Below, piece by piece: positions 16,844-25,924 of a stretch of 64,000 nucleotides of DNA; position 1 is the stretch's first letter, and every line of letters starts with the position of its first letter. The position numbers and the translations under genes are program-made. The notes under the pieces were generated by a model. It was given only the letters and a program-made list of their open reading frames with translations. It was not told the origin of the DNA and did no database searches. The DNA lies in NCBI RefSeq assembly GCF_036017065.1, contig NZ_JAYXHR010000001.1, positions 806,001 through 870,000 on the forward strand. The letters run 5' to 3'. The stretch is from Uliginosibacterium sp036017065. Its GTDB lineage: Bacteria; Pseudomonadota; Gammaproteobacteria; Burkholderiales; Rhodocyclaceae.

Positions 16844-19429
16844 GTGTCCGCCGCCCAGCCCCGCTTCAGCGAAGCCGAGATCGCCGCCCATACGCCGATG
16901 ATGCAGCAGTATCTGCGCATCAAGGTGCAGCACCCGGACACGCTGCTGTTCTACCGCATGGGCGACTTCTACGAGTTGTTCTTCGAGGACGCGGAACGTG
17001 CCGCGCAGTTGCTCGACATCACGCTCACCACGCGTGGTGCGTCGGGCGGGCAGCCGATCCGCATGGCGGGCGTGCCCTTCCATGCGCTGGAGCCGTATCT
17101 CGCCAAGCTGGTGAAGCTGGGCGAGTCGGCGGTGATCGCAGAGCAGGTTGGCGAGCCCGGCGCGACCAAGGGGCCGATGGAGCGTGCCGTGGCGCGTATC
17201 GTCACCCCTGGCACGCTGACCGACGCCGGCCTGCTGGACGACCGTGCCGACGCACCGCTGATCGCCCTGTCATTGAACCGGGGCACGTTGGGCCTGGCCT
17301 GGCTGAACCTCGCCAACGGTGACTTCCGCCTGCTGGAGACCGACCCGGAAAAACTGCCGGCGCAACTCGAACGCCTGCGCCCGGCCGAAGCGCTGATCCC
17401 CGACAGCCTGCGCCTGCCGATCCTCGAAGCGCGCGTGCCGGCGCTGCGCCGCCTGGCTGACTGGCAGTTCGATACCGACACCGCGCAGAAGCTGCTGACC
17501 GAACACTTCGGCACCCGCGACCTCGGCGGTTTCGGTGCCGACCGCATGCCGGTGGCACTGGCCGCCGCCGGTGCACTGTTCGACTACGCGCGGGCCACGC
17601 AACGCCACAGCCTGGGCCACATCACCGGCCTGCGCATTGAACGCGACGACGACTACCTGCGGCTGGATGCGCACACCCGCCGCAACCTGGAAATCTCCGA
17701 GACCTTGCGCGGCGAAGCTTCGCCCACGCTGCTGTCGCTGCTGGACCGCTGCGAGACGACGATGGGCGCGCGCTGGCTGCGCCACTGCCTGCACCACCCG
17801 CTCGCCAACCGCGCCGCGTGCTCGGCCCGTCACGAAGCCGTCGCAGAGTTGCTCGGCAACAACGGCAATGGCCCGATGCTGGCAGTCGCCGCGGCGCTGA
17901 AGCCGATCGCCGACGTGGAGCGCATCGCCACCCGCATTGCACTGGCCAGCGTTCGCCCGCGCGAACTGTCCAGCCTTCGCCTGAGCCTGGAAGCACTGCC
18001 TGCGCTGCGTGCTGCACTCGGCCCGGTATCCAGCGGCCTGCTGCATGACATCTGTCGCCAGATCGAACCGCCTGCGGACATCCTCCGGGCATTGCAGACA
18101 GCCATTGCCGACGAACCCGGCGTACAGGTACGCGATGGCGGCGTGATGCGCGATGGCTTCGATGCCGACCTGGACGAACTGCGCGCCATCCAGAACAACT
18201 GCGGCGAGTTCCTCGTCGCGCTGGAAACACGCGAGCGCGAGCGCACCGGCATCGCCAACCTGAAGGTCGAGTTCAACCGGGTGCACGGCTTCTACATCGA
18301 GGTCACCCACGCCAACACGGACAAGGTGCCGGACGACTACCGCCGGCGCCAGACCATGAAGAACGCCGAGCGCTACATCACGCCGGAACTGAAGACCTTC
18401 GAGGACAAGGCGCTGTCCGCGCAGGACCGCGCGCTGGCCCGCGAGAAGCTGCTCTACGAAACGCTGGTCGCCCAGCTCGCACCTGCCGTGCCGTTGCTGC
18501 AACGCATTGCCCACGCGCTGTCCCTGCTCGACGGTCTGAACGCCTTCGCCGACACCGCGGCGCGCTACAACTACAGCCGCCCGCAACTGGTGGACGAAGC
18601 GCTGATCGACATCCGCGGCGGTCGCCACCCGGTAGTCGAACGTCAGGTCGACAGCTTCATCAGCAACGACGTGCTGCTGTCGCCGACCCGCCGCATGCTG
18701 CTGGTGACCGGCCCGAACATGGGCGGTAAATCGACCTACATGCGACAGGTCGCGCTCATCGTGCTGCTGGCGCACTGCGGCGCCTTCGTGCCCGCCGCGT
18801 CGGCGCGCATCGGCCCGGTGGATGCGATCTTCACCCGCATCGGCGCCTCCGACGACCTGGCCTCCGGCCGCTCCACCTTCATGGTGGAGATGACCGAGGC
18901 CGCCGCCATCCTCAACGGCGCCACGGAACGCAGCCTGGTGCTGATGGACGAGATCGGCCGCGGCACGTCCACCTTCGACGGCATGGCGCTGGCCTACTCC
19001 ATCGCCCGCAGCCTGCTGGACAAGAACCGCAGCTATGCACTGTTCGCCACCCATTACTTCGAGCTGACGCGGCTGGCGCAGGAAACACCGGAATGCGCCA
19101 ACGTGCACCTCGGCGCGGTGGAACATGCCCATCGCATCGTCTTCCTGCACGCAGTGGAAGAAGGCCCGGCCTCGCAGAGCTACGGGATAGAGGTCGCCGC
19201 GCTGGCCGGCATTCCCGCGCCGGTGGTGCGCGACGCCAAGCGCCGCCTGCGCGCGCTGGAGAACCGCGAGATCGCGGCGGGCCCGCAGGAAGACCTGTTC
19301 GCGACCCTGCCCGAAGTCGAGACCACGACCTCGCACCCCGCACTGACACAACTGTTCGAGCTGGACCCCGACAGCATGAGCCCGCGTGAGGCGCTGGAAG
19401 CCCTGTACGCGCTGAAGAAGGCGCTGTAG
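16844..19429 (+). CDS. mutS: DNA mismatch repair protein MutS
   Basis: MutS recognises mismatches and small loops and recruits MutL. Its 861 residues are full length. The mismatch-binding domain has the conserved Phe-x-Glu region in LLFYRMGDFYELFFEDA (residues 34-50). The ATPase shows Walker A GPNMGGKST (623-631), FMVEMTEAA and Walker B VLMDEIGRGTSTFDG. The last 30 residues form the tetramerisation tail. The start is GTG at 16844 (VSAAQPRF). MutL is not in the window. A REP-like repeat lies upstream. Confidence 0.97.
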   Translation: MSAAQPRFSEAEIAAHTPMMQQYLRIKVQHPDTLLFYRMGDFYELFFEDAERAAQLLDITLTTRGASGGQPIRMAGVPFHALEPYLAKLVKLGESAVIAEQVGEPGATKGPMERAVARIVTPGTLTDAGLLDDRADAPLIALSLNRGTLGLAWLNLANGDFRLLETDPEKLPAQLERLRPAEALIPDSLRLPILEARVPALRRLADWQFDTDTAQKLLTEHFGTRDLGGFGADRMPVALAAAGALFDYARATQRHSLGHITGLRIERDDDYLRLDAHTRRNLEISETLRGEASPTLLSLLDRCETTMGARWLRHCLHHPLANRAACSARHEAVAELLGNNGNGPMLAVAAALKPIADVERIATRIALASVRPRELSSLRLSLEALPALRAALGPVSSGLLHDICRQIEPPADILRALQTAIADEPGVQVRDGGVMRDGFDADLDELRAIQNNCGEFLVALETRERERTGIANLKVEFNRVHGFYIEVTHANTDKVPDDYRRRQTMKNAERYITPELKTFEDKALSAQDRALAREKLLYETLVAQLAPAVPLLQRIAHALSLLDGLNAFADTAARYNYSRPQLVDEALIDIRGGRHPVVERQVDSFISNDVLLSPTRRMLLVTGPNMGGKSTYMRQVALIVLLAHCGAFVPAASARIGPVDAIFTRIGASDDLASGRSTFMVEMTEAAAILNGATERSLVLMDEIGRGTSTFDGMALAYSIARSLLDKNRSYALFATHYFELTRLAQETPECANVHLGAVEHAHRIVFLHAVEEGPASQSYGIEVAALAGIPAPVVRDAKRRLRALENREIAAGPQEDLFATLPEVETTTSHPALTQLFELDPDSMSPREALEALYALKKAL

Positions 19430-19544
19430 ACGCTCTTCATGCGGGAGACATGGCCTTCATGCCGCCGTGCGCATGAGGCCGCAACAGGACAGTGACTTTT
19501 CCCGCTTAGAATCGATCGTCCATCTGTTTCAAGAGCTGCATCCG

Positions 19545-20879
19545 ATGTCCGATACCGTCTCCATCCGTTTCAAAGGCGAGTTGCTGCCCGGGCATTCGCT
19601 GGACGCCGTCAAGGCGCAGGCCATCACGCTCTTCAAGCTGACACCGGAAAACTGCAACGCCTTTTTCTCCGGCCGGGAGATCACTCTTCGCAAGGGATTG
19701 CCGACCTCGGAGCTGGCCCGTTACCTGGAACGCCTGCATGCCGCCGGCCTGCGTGTGGACATCGTCCCCGACGCAGCCGTGACACCTGCGGCTTCCCCTG
19801 CAGGCACGCAGCCCGCAGTCATGCCGGCTCTTGCCATGACGTCCGGATCGGCCCCCTCCCTGGCAACCGGCCCGGTATCGGTGCCAGCGCCCGGCGCCGA
19901 CACCGTCACCTGTCCGCGCTGCCAGGAAGTGCAACCCAGGCGCACGCTATGTCGCAATTGCTCGCTGGACATACCCGGCTTCCTTGAAGCACAGGCACGC
20001 GAGCAGCAGGAAGCCCGGGCAGCGGCGGCGGCCGCTCGGGACGAAGCCCGCCTCGGCACCCATGGCGCGTATGACGAAGAGGTTTCACTCGCGAGCTTCT
20101 CATTCGAAGGACGAGTGGGACGGCGCACTTATCTCGTGGCCTCCGTGCTGTCGATCGCGCTGTTCGTGGCGCTGGGCCTGTGGATGCTGAAAGCGGGCGT
20201 ATCGACGCCCTGGGTTGCCGTCACCCTCATCTCGGCCATTCTCAACATCGTGTGGGGTTTCCGGATGGCGGCGCTGCGCCTCCACGATGTCGGCGTAACG
20301 GGCTGGGCTTGTCTCGCGCTGCTGATTCCCTATGTCGGCGCCGTGGCCTGGCTGGCACTGCTAGTATGGCCCGGTAGCAAGGAGGGGAACGATTACGGTG
20401 AGCGCTCCCGACCGGTCAATCCCCTGGGCGTGCTGGGATCGATCCTGCTTACGGCCATCCTCGGGGCCATGCTGTTCAGCCAGTTCAAGGCCATGGGTCC
20501 GGAAGGAATCATGGAGCTGCTCCAGGACAGCGAGTTCATGGAAGGCGATTACGAGGCGACGAATGCGGACGATACGGACGAACTGGATGTGTTCGACGGC
20601 TACGATTCTTCGCGCAACACATTGGTGATGTATTCGCTGTCCACCTGCCCCTACTGCGCGGAAAAACGGCAGCAGTTCCGGGCGGCCGGGGTGCGTTTCA
20701 CCGAGTACTTCATCGACACTGACGAGCGCGCCTCGGAAGACTTCACGGCCAGGCTCCAGGCGCACAACATTCCCAGCGGATCGATCGGCTTGCCGACCAT
20801 CGAGATCAACGGGGTGTTGCTGCCGAACAATCCATCGCTGTCGAAGATCGCGCAGCACATCCGGCGCCCGCGAAGCTGA
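19545..20879 (+). CDS. Zinc ribbon-DUF805-glutaredoxin fusion membrane protein
   Basis: The 444-residue protein joins four parts. Residues 1-80 are a small unnamed domain (VSIRFKGELLPGHSLDAVKA). A four-cysteine zinc ribbon follows (C123, C126, C136, C139). A DUF805 membrane domain begins at about 184 with FSFEGRVGRRTYL and has three or four hydrophobic helices; another helix lies near 292-313. The C-terminal 75 residues are a glutaredoxin-like domain with CPYC at 368-371 and a conserved LPTIEING cis-proline segment. DUF805 and glutaredoxin are normally separate proteins. ATG 19545 has AAGAG nine bases upstream. The protein is probably an inner-membrane protein with a cytoplasmic redox or metal-sensing end; its function is unknown. 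Confidence 0.78.
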   Translation: MSDTVSIRFKGELLPGHSLDAVKAQAITLFKLTPENCNAFFSGREITLRKGLPTSELARYLERLHAAGLRVDIVPDAAVTPAASPAGTQPAVMPALAMTSGSAPSLATGPVSVPAPGADTVTCPRCQEVQPRRTLCRNCSLDIPGFLEAQAREQQEARAAAAAARDEARLGTHGAYDEEVSLASFSFEGRVGRRTYLVASVLSIALFVALGLWMLKAGVSTPWVAVTLISAILNIVWGFRMAALRLHDVGVTGWACLALLIPYVGAVAWLALLVWPGSKEGNDYGERSRPVNPLGVLGSILLTAILGAMLFSQFKAMGPEGIMELLQDSEFMEGDYEATNADDTDELDVFDGYDSSRNTLVMYSLSTCPYCAEKRQQFRAAGVRFTEYFIDTDERASEDFTARLQAHNIPSGSIGLPTIEINGVLLPNNPSLSKIAQHIRRPRS

Positions 20880-20954
20880 TGCTCAGGTCGGTTCGATTCA
20901 GATGAATACGCTGTCGGCAATCGCGCCGTCCTTCCATGCAATCAGGATAGTCGT

Positions 20955-22127
20955 GTGACCGGGTCGTCCGTTTTCACCATTTCCCGCCTGGTACGCGCGC
21001 GCATCGCCACCAAGGCCCACTTCTTCATCAGCGGCCTGCTCTTCGCTACCTGGGGCGTGCACGTGCCCACGGTGAAGACGCAGTTCGGGCTCAGCGAGGC
21101 GGAGCTGGCCTGGCTGATGCTCGCCGGTGGGGTGGGTGCGTTGATCGCGCTGACCCGCGTCGGGGGTTGGGTCGCGCGTCATGGGGCACGGCCGGTGGTA
21201 CTGGCGGGTGCCGCGGCAGTAGCGGCCAGCCTGGCCTTGTTCCTGTTCGCACCGGGTTACGCGGCGCTGATGGTGCTGCTCTTCGTGTTCGGCCTCGGCA
21301 GCGGTGGCTTCGATGTCGCCATGAATGCGGAGGCCGTGGCGGTGGAGCGCGAACTCGCAAAGCCCATCATGTCGTCCTTCCACGGCTTCTTCAGCCTGGG
21401 TGGACTGGCGGGCGCGCTGGTCGGCAGCCTGGTGGCGCGTCTCGCCATCGCGCCTTGGCTGCACATCCTGACGATGAGCCTCGCCGGCTTCGCGCTGGTG
21501 TGGATCGCCGCGCGCGCCATGCTGCCGGAATCCGCAACCCATTCGCCGGACGAAGCGCACCACGGCTTCAGCCTGCCGCGTGGCACCATCCTGCTCATCG
21601 GCCTGCTGGCCGCCTTCGGCCTCGTCAGCGAGGGGGCGATGTACGACTGGAGCACGCTGTACATGGCCGACACGCTGGGCAGTCCGGCGGACGTGGCGGC
21701 ACTGGGATACGCCGCGTTTTCCGGTGCCATGGCGCTCGGGCGGTTCGGGGGCGACTGGCTGCGTGGCAGGCTGGGCGCGACGCGCACCCTGCGCATTTCG
21801 GCCTGGCTCACCAGCATCGCGATGCTGGTCACCTTGCTGATCGGCGAACGCTGGGCCGGCATCGTCGGCTTCGCACTGGTCGGCCTTGGATTGTCCAACG
21901 TGATTCCCGTGTTGTTCTCGGCGGCGGCACGCGTACCCGGCGTGTCGCCAGCGCGCGGCATCGCGGGCGTGTCGGGCGTCGGTTACCTGGGCTTCATGGC
22001 CGGGCCGCCGCTGATCGGCGCCATTGCGGAAGTCAGCAGCCTCACACACGGCCTGCTGGTCGTGGCGGCCTTTGCCGCCGCCGTCGCATTGCTGACGCGG
22101 CGTGCGATGCGCGACTGCACGGAGTGA
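20955..22127 (+). CDS. Major facilitator superfamily transporter
   Basis: The 390-residue protein has about 12 hydrophobic helices and no signal peptide. A loop after helix 2 (RVGGWVARHGARPVV) resembles the MFS motif between helices 2 and 3. It looks closest to the YbjJ-like branch of the family; substrate unknown. Start GTG at 20955 follows CAGGA at good spacing. The gene is followed by the acetyltransferase gene with only 7 bases between, and may form a unit with the next two genes. Confidence 0.8.
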   Translation: MTGSSVFTISRLVRARIATKAHFFISGLLFATWGVHVPTVKTQFGLSEAELAWLMLAGGVGALIALTRVGGWVARHGARPVVLAGAAAVAASLALFLFAPGYAALMVLLFVFGLGSGGFDVAMNAEAVAVERELAKPIMSSFHGFFSLGGLAGALVGSLVARLAIAPWLHILTMSLAGFALVWIAARAMLPESATHSPDEAHHGFSLPRGTILLIGLLAAFGLVSEGAMYDWSTLYMADTLGSPADVAALGYAAFSGAMALGRFGGDWLRGRLGATRTLRISAWLTSIAMLVTLLIGERWAGIVGFALVGLGLSNVIPVLFSAAARVPGVSPARGIAGVSGVGYLGFMAGPPLIGAIAEVSSLTHGLLVVAAFAAAVALLTRRAMRDCTE

Positions 22128-22134
22128 GCCCACA

Positions 22135-22668
22135 TTGAATTCCACGCTTCGCATCGAGCGCATCGACCTGGGTCGGGAGGATCACACCGCCATCCTGCGC
22201 AGGCTGCTGGACATCTACGCGCGCGACCCCATGGGCGGCGGTCATGCCCTGTCCGGAGATGTGTTGCAGTCGTTGCCGGAACGTCTGCGCGACTGGCCTG
22301 GCTACGTGGGCTTGATCGCCTTCGAGCATGATGTGGCGGTCGGGCTGCTCAACGCTTTCACCGGCTTCTCCACTTTCGCGGCGCGACCGTTGCTGAACGT
22401 GCACGACATCGCGGTGCTCCCCGATCACCGGCGGCGCGGCGTGGGCCAGGCACTGCTTGCAGCGCTGGAGCGCATCGCCCACGACATGGGTTGCTGCAAG
22501 CTGACGCTGGAAGTGCTTTCCAACAACGAAGGGGCGCTGGCGAGCTATGCGCGCTTCGGCTTCGCGCCCTACCAGCTCGACCCGCAGGCAGGACAGGCGC
22601 TGTTCCTGCAGAAGTGGCTCGATCGGCAGGACGACGCACCGCAAGACAAGGATCAACCACCGGCATGA
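22135..22668 (+). CDS. GNAT-family N-acetyltransferase
   Basis: The 177-residue protein carries the acetyl-CoA-binding motif A of GNAT enzymes (VLPDHRRRGVGQALLAAL, about residues 95-112) and a C-terminal YARFGFAPYQL segment typical of the fold. TTG at 22135 is chosen because GGAG lies about ten bases upstream and it avoids overlap with the transporter gene. The stop overlaps the next start as ATGA, indicating translational coupling to the spermidine-synthase-like gene. A polyamine substrate is conceivable from this neighbour but unproven. Confidence 0.82.
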   Translation: MNSTLRIERIDLGREDHTAILRRLLDIYARDPMGGGHALSGDVLQSLPERLRDWPGYVGLIAFEHDVAVGLLNAFTGFSTFAARPLLNVHDIAVLPDHRRRGVGQALLAALERIAHDMGCCKLTLEVLSNNEGALASYARFGFAPYQLDPQAGQALFLQKWLDRQDDAPQDKDQPPA

Positions 22669-23450
22669 GTTTTGGCGACATCGACATCAGCGAAGAAAGC
22701 GGCGTCCGCTACCTGCACTTCGGCTCCGAGTGGGTGCAGGGCGCGATGCGCATCCGCCGCCCGTATGACCTGGAACTGGCCTACACACGGGAGATGATGG
22801 CGGGACTGCTGATGCGCGACGATGCGCTGGCCAGCGGCCCCACGCATTCGCCGCGCTGGCCGCGCAACGCGCTGCTGATCGGCCTGGGTGCCGGCTCGCT
22901 CACCAAGTTCATGCACCGCCACCTGCCGCAGACGAAACTCACCGTCGTGGAGATCAACCCGGCGGTATGGGCGGCGGCCCAGCAGTTCTTCAAGCTGCCG
23001 GAGGAAGACGCGCGGCTGCGCATCGAGGTTGCGGACGGAGTGGACTTCATCGCACAGGGTCGCGGCTACTACGACTACATCCTCGTCGACGGCTACGACG
23101 AGGATGCGAAAGTGGGTCTGCTCGACAGCCTGCCCTTCTACCAGGCCTGCTGGTCACGCCTGTCGGAAAGCGGCCTGCTGGTGGCCAACATGTTCGGGCG
23201 CTCGCGCAAATACGGGCCGTCGCTGTCCCGCCTGGCCGAAGCCTTCGACCAGCGGGTCTTCGCCTTCCCGCCCTGCGACAGCGGCAACGTCGTGGCCTTC
23301 GCGGCACGCGGCGAGGCGGTCAATGTCCCGCTGCCCGTCCTTCGCGAACGGGCAGCCATCCTCCGCGCAAATACCGGCCTGGATCTGCGGACTACCGTCA
23401 CCCAGCTGGAAAAGGCAGGAAAGCTCACCAGCAACGCACTCGTCTTCTGA
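22665..23450 (+). CDS. Spermidine synthase-like protein
   Basis: The 261-residue product has a Rossmann methyltransferase-like fold with LLIGLGAGSLTKFMHRHLPQ (cofactor glycine motif, about residues 67-86), VVEINPAV, and DYILVDGYDE in place of the aminopropyltransferase motif. Such proteins resemble SpeE, but many lack aminopropyltransferase activity. The N-terminal beta-hairpin domain of true SpeE is reduced. It overlaps the acetyltransferase gene by four bases. A GC-rich hairpin GCCGCC/GGCGGC follows its stop without a T tail. Confidence 0.8.
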   Translation: MSFGDIDISEESGVRYLHFGSEWVQGAMRIRRPYDLELAYTREMMAGLLMRDDALASGPTHSPRWPRNALLIGLGAGSLTKFMHRHLPQTKLTVVEINPAVWAAAQQFFKLPEEDARLRIEVADGVDFIAQGRGYYDYILVDGYDEDAKVGLLDSLPFYQACWSRLSESGLLVANMFGRSRKYGPSLSRLAEAFDQRVFAFPPCDSGNVVAFAARGEAVNVPLPVLRERAAILRANTGLDLRTTVTQLEKAGKLTSNALVF

Positions 23451-23757
23451 ACACAGGGAGACGACGTGCCGCCAGACACGGCGGCGTCATGGATCGCAAA
23501 CCCGCCGACGCTGCTCCAGCAAGGAAAAGAACCGGGAGTATCGGCCTGACCTGGCGCCTCGTTACCACGCCTGACCGACACTCCCGCAAGACCGGTACTG
23601 CCGCGCTGGACACCACCGGCCCAAAGGAGCCCATGACGTTCATGAGCGGCGGCCATTTGAGCCCGATCGCGCTGTCGGTGCCAGTGTCCCTCAGGGCAGC
23701 AGCGCGACGGGCAGGTAGAATCCAGCCGCCCCCGTACCTGCGGATCCGAACACAGCC
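23451..23757. other. Intergenic stretch before nth
   Basis: About 300 bases without a supported gene. It has a GC hairpin just past the spermidine-synthase-like gene and a -10-like TAGAAT at 23716-23721, 37 bases before nth. Short frames here have no ribosome sites or recognisable products. Confidence 0.6.
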
Positions 23758-24402
23758 ATGCCTCGCAACATGACGAAAGCGGCCATCGCCGAGGCTTTCC
23801 GCCGCTGGCATGCCGCCAACCCCGAGCCGACGACCGAGCTGGAATACGGCTCGCCCTTCCAGTTGCTCGTGGCGGTCGTGCTGTCTGCCCAGGCCACCGA
23901 CAAGGGCGTGAACATCGCCACCCGCAAGCTGTTTCCCGCGGCGCCCACGCCAGAGGCCATGGCGACGCTGGGCGAGGCTGGCATCGCGGAGTACGTCAAG
24001 ACCATCGGCCTGTACCGCACCAAGGCGAAGAACGTCGCCATGCTGTGCCGCCAGCTGCTGGAGCGTCATGGTGGTGAAGTGCCGGATGACCGCGAGGCGC
24101 TGGAGGCCCTGCCGGGCGTCGGCCGCAAGACCGCCAACGTGGTGCTCAACACCATCTTCCGGCAGCCGACCATGGCGGTGGACACCCATATCTTCCGCGT
24201 CGCCAACCGCATGGGGCTGGCACCGGGAAAGGACGTGGTAGCCGTGGAAAAGGCGCTGCTGCGCCGCGTACCGAAGGAGTACCTGCTGGACGCGCACCAC
24301 TGGCTGATCCTGCACGGTCGCTACGTGTGCGTGGCGCGCAGTCCGAAATGTGCGGGTTGCCTGGTGTATGACCTGTGCGAGGCCAGCGACAAAACCGTAT
24401 AA
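23758..24402 (+). CDS. nth: Endonuclease III (DNA glycosylase/AP lyase)
   Basis: Endonuclease III removes oxidised pyrimidines and nicks the abasic site. All key features of the 214-residue protein are present: helix-hairpin-helix LPGVGRKTA (118-126) with catalytic Lys124, catalytic Asp142 in VDTHIFRVANR, and the 4Fe-4S ligands Cys191, 198, 201 and 207 with the standard spacing. It starts at ATG 23758. In many bacteria nth is next to the rnf/rsx operon; here it stands alone. Confidence 0.97.
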   Translation: MPRNMTKAAIAEAFRRWHAANPEPTTELEYGSPFQLLVAVVLSAQATDKGVNIATRKLFPAAPTPEAMATLGEAGIAEYVKTIGLYRTKAKNVAMLCRQLLERHGGEVPDDREALEALPGVGRKTANVVLNTIFRQPTMAVDTHIFRVANRMGLAPGKDVVAVEKALLRRVPKEYLLDAHHWLILHGRYVCVARSPKCAGCLVYDLCEASDKTV

Positions 24403-24444
24403 GCGCGGTTTGAGGCAGGCCGCGCAAACCGGCGCAGTGGCGCC

Positions 24445-24816
24445 CTACTCCAGCGCCTGGTAGTTGTCGGTCAGGAAACGCGGCGTGCAGATGGCGAGGA
24501 ACACCAGGTCGCCCTGACCATCATTGCGGATGCGCTGCGGCTCGCCCGCGGGAATGACGACGACATCCCCGGCCGATACCGGCATCGGCGGCAGCTTGCC
24601 GGCCTCGACGACGCCACGTCCTTCCAGGATCACGTACCGCTCGGTGGTGTCGCGCAGGCTGTGCCAATGCGTCGTCACGCCCACCGGCACGCGGGCGCGC
24701 GCTACGGAAGCTGCGGCATCGTCCGGCGAGTTCCACCACTCCGTGATGTGGCAACCCTCCGCGAAGTAGTACTCCGGCGTGGTGGCGTTGAAGACGATGC
24801 GTGGCTTGGCGCTCAC
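24445..24816 (-). CDS. Cupin-domain protein
   Basis: The 123-residue single-domain cupin contains GVTTHWHSLRDTTERYVILEG, with the first cupin motif's histidines and glutamate, and SAGDVVVIPAGEPQRIRN for the second motif. Such proteins bind a metal and may be isomerases, dioxygenases or binding proteins; none can be chosen. Start GTG at 24816 has GGGGTGAG just upstream and lies 7 bases after the phosphatase stop, so the two are almost surely co-transcribed. The frame upstream is open but would overlap the phosphatase gene. Confidence 0.78.
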   Translation of the reverse strand: MSAKPRIVFNATTPEYYFAEGCHITEWWNSPDDAAASVARARVPVGVTTHWHSLRDTTERYVILEGRGVVEAGKLPPMPVSAGDVVVIPAGEPQRIRNDGQGDLVFLAICTPRFLTDNYQALE

Positions 24817-24823
24817 TCCGGAC

Positions 24824-25594
24824 TCACCCCAGTGCGTTGCCGGCGGACACGACCGGCACGACCTTGACGATCGCGACCGAGATGTTGTCGCCGGCACCGG
24901 CGCCCCGCTCACGCGCCGCGTTGATCAGTACCTTGGCGGCGGCACGCGGGTCCAGCTCGTCGAGCGTGGTGCCCAGCTCGTAATCGCTGAAATAGGCCCA
25001 CAGGCCGTCCGAACACAGCAGGAAGACGTCGCCTGCCTGCAGGGCCGGCGTGGCGCCGAAATCGATGCGCGGTTCGCGCTCCGCCCCCAGGCAGGACAGC
25101 AGCAGGTTGCGTTGCGGATGCGTCTCCGCCTGCGCTTCCGTGATGCGACCGGAACGGACCAGTTCGCCGACCAGCGAATGATCCGGCGAACGGCTGACCA
25201 GCCCGCCACGGCGGAAGTGATAGATGCGCGAATCGCCGCAATGCGCCCAGTCGGCATGGCCGGGGCGCAGCACGAACACGCAGGCGGTGCTGTGCGGGTC
25301 GGCTTCGCTGGTGAAGCGGGTCAGCTTGATGACCACGTGGGCCTCGTCGATGACCGACTTCAGGAACTCCTGGATGTCCTCCACGCCGGGCGTGAAGTGA
25401 CTGAAATTCTGGCGCGCCTTCAGCACGACCTGCTCGGCCGCAATGGACCCGCCGGTATGGCCGCCCATGCCGTCGGAAAGGACGGCGAGCAGGCATCCAG
25501 GCTTGGTGGGATGCGGAAAGATGCCGACGCGATCCTGCTGTTCGCCCCGGTCGCCGATGTGCATCGCTGCGCAGGTTTCAATGCTGATGGACAT
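24824..25594 (-). CDS. PP2C-family serine/threonine phosphatase
   Basis: The 256-residue cytoplasmic protein carries the metal-binding motifs of PP2C/Stp1 phosphatases: QQDRVGIF, SDGMGGHTGG, AHCGDSRIYHFRRGGL, CSDGLWAYFSD and the C-terminal GDNISVAIV. These enzymes dephosphorylate Ser/Thr residues and usually oppose a Hanks-type kinase, which is not in the window. The start codon is ATG at 25594 with no strong ribosome site. The upstream region is unusually AT-rich and probably carries the promoter. Confidence 0.9.
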   Translation of the reverse strand: MSISIETCAAMHIGDRGEQQDRVGIFPHPTKPGCLLAVLSDGMGGHTGGSIAAEQVVLKARQNFSHFTPGVEDIQEFLKSVIDEAHVVIKLTRFTSEADPHSTACVFVLRPGHADWAHCGDSRIYHFRRGGLVSRSPDHSLVGELVRSGRITEAQAETHPQRNLLLSCLGAEREPRIDFGATPALQAGDVFLLCSDGLWAYFSDYELGTTLDELDPRAAAKVLINAARERGAGAGDNISVAIVKVVPVVSAGNALG

Positions 25595-25924
25595 GAGAGA
25601 GTATTGTTGTATTTATCGTATTTTACAAATTAATCGGATTTTGGCCACGCTGCGTTGCAGAAAATCGACTTCCGGGAACGTCTGGCGGGCGTGCGTTTCG
25701 TGCCGCGGAACTCTGCCAGCGTAAGGGCGGGCGTGCGGTGGGCAAACCGGAAAAAACGTCAATATTTCACGGCTTCCCGCAAGCCTGGAAAAAGTGGCAC
25801 GTGCGTGTCGTCATTTATCCGACAGTGGAACGGGCAGAGCAGGACAGTTTCGGCACATTGCCGCCTGACAGGAGGCCGGATGCACGACGCCCGTCCCTGG
25901 TTAACGTCTTGCGAGCGGGTGACT
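25595..25924. other. AT-rich intergenic region upstream of the phosphatase gene
   Basis: About 330 bases between the phosphatase start and the glcF stop. The 60 bases next to the phosphatase are very AT-rich (TTTATCGTATTTTACAAATT) and probably hold its promoter; several -10-like hexamers are possible and none is clearly best. The rest has no supported gene. Confidence 0.55.

Noticed and set aside
17270..19351. A 693-codon minus-strand frame over mutS.
   Set aside because: Antisense shadow of a certain gene; no family motif.
23451..23757. Short plus-strand frame after the spermidine-synthase-like gene.
   Set aside because: No ribosome site, no motif and a biased composition; treated as intergenic.
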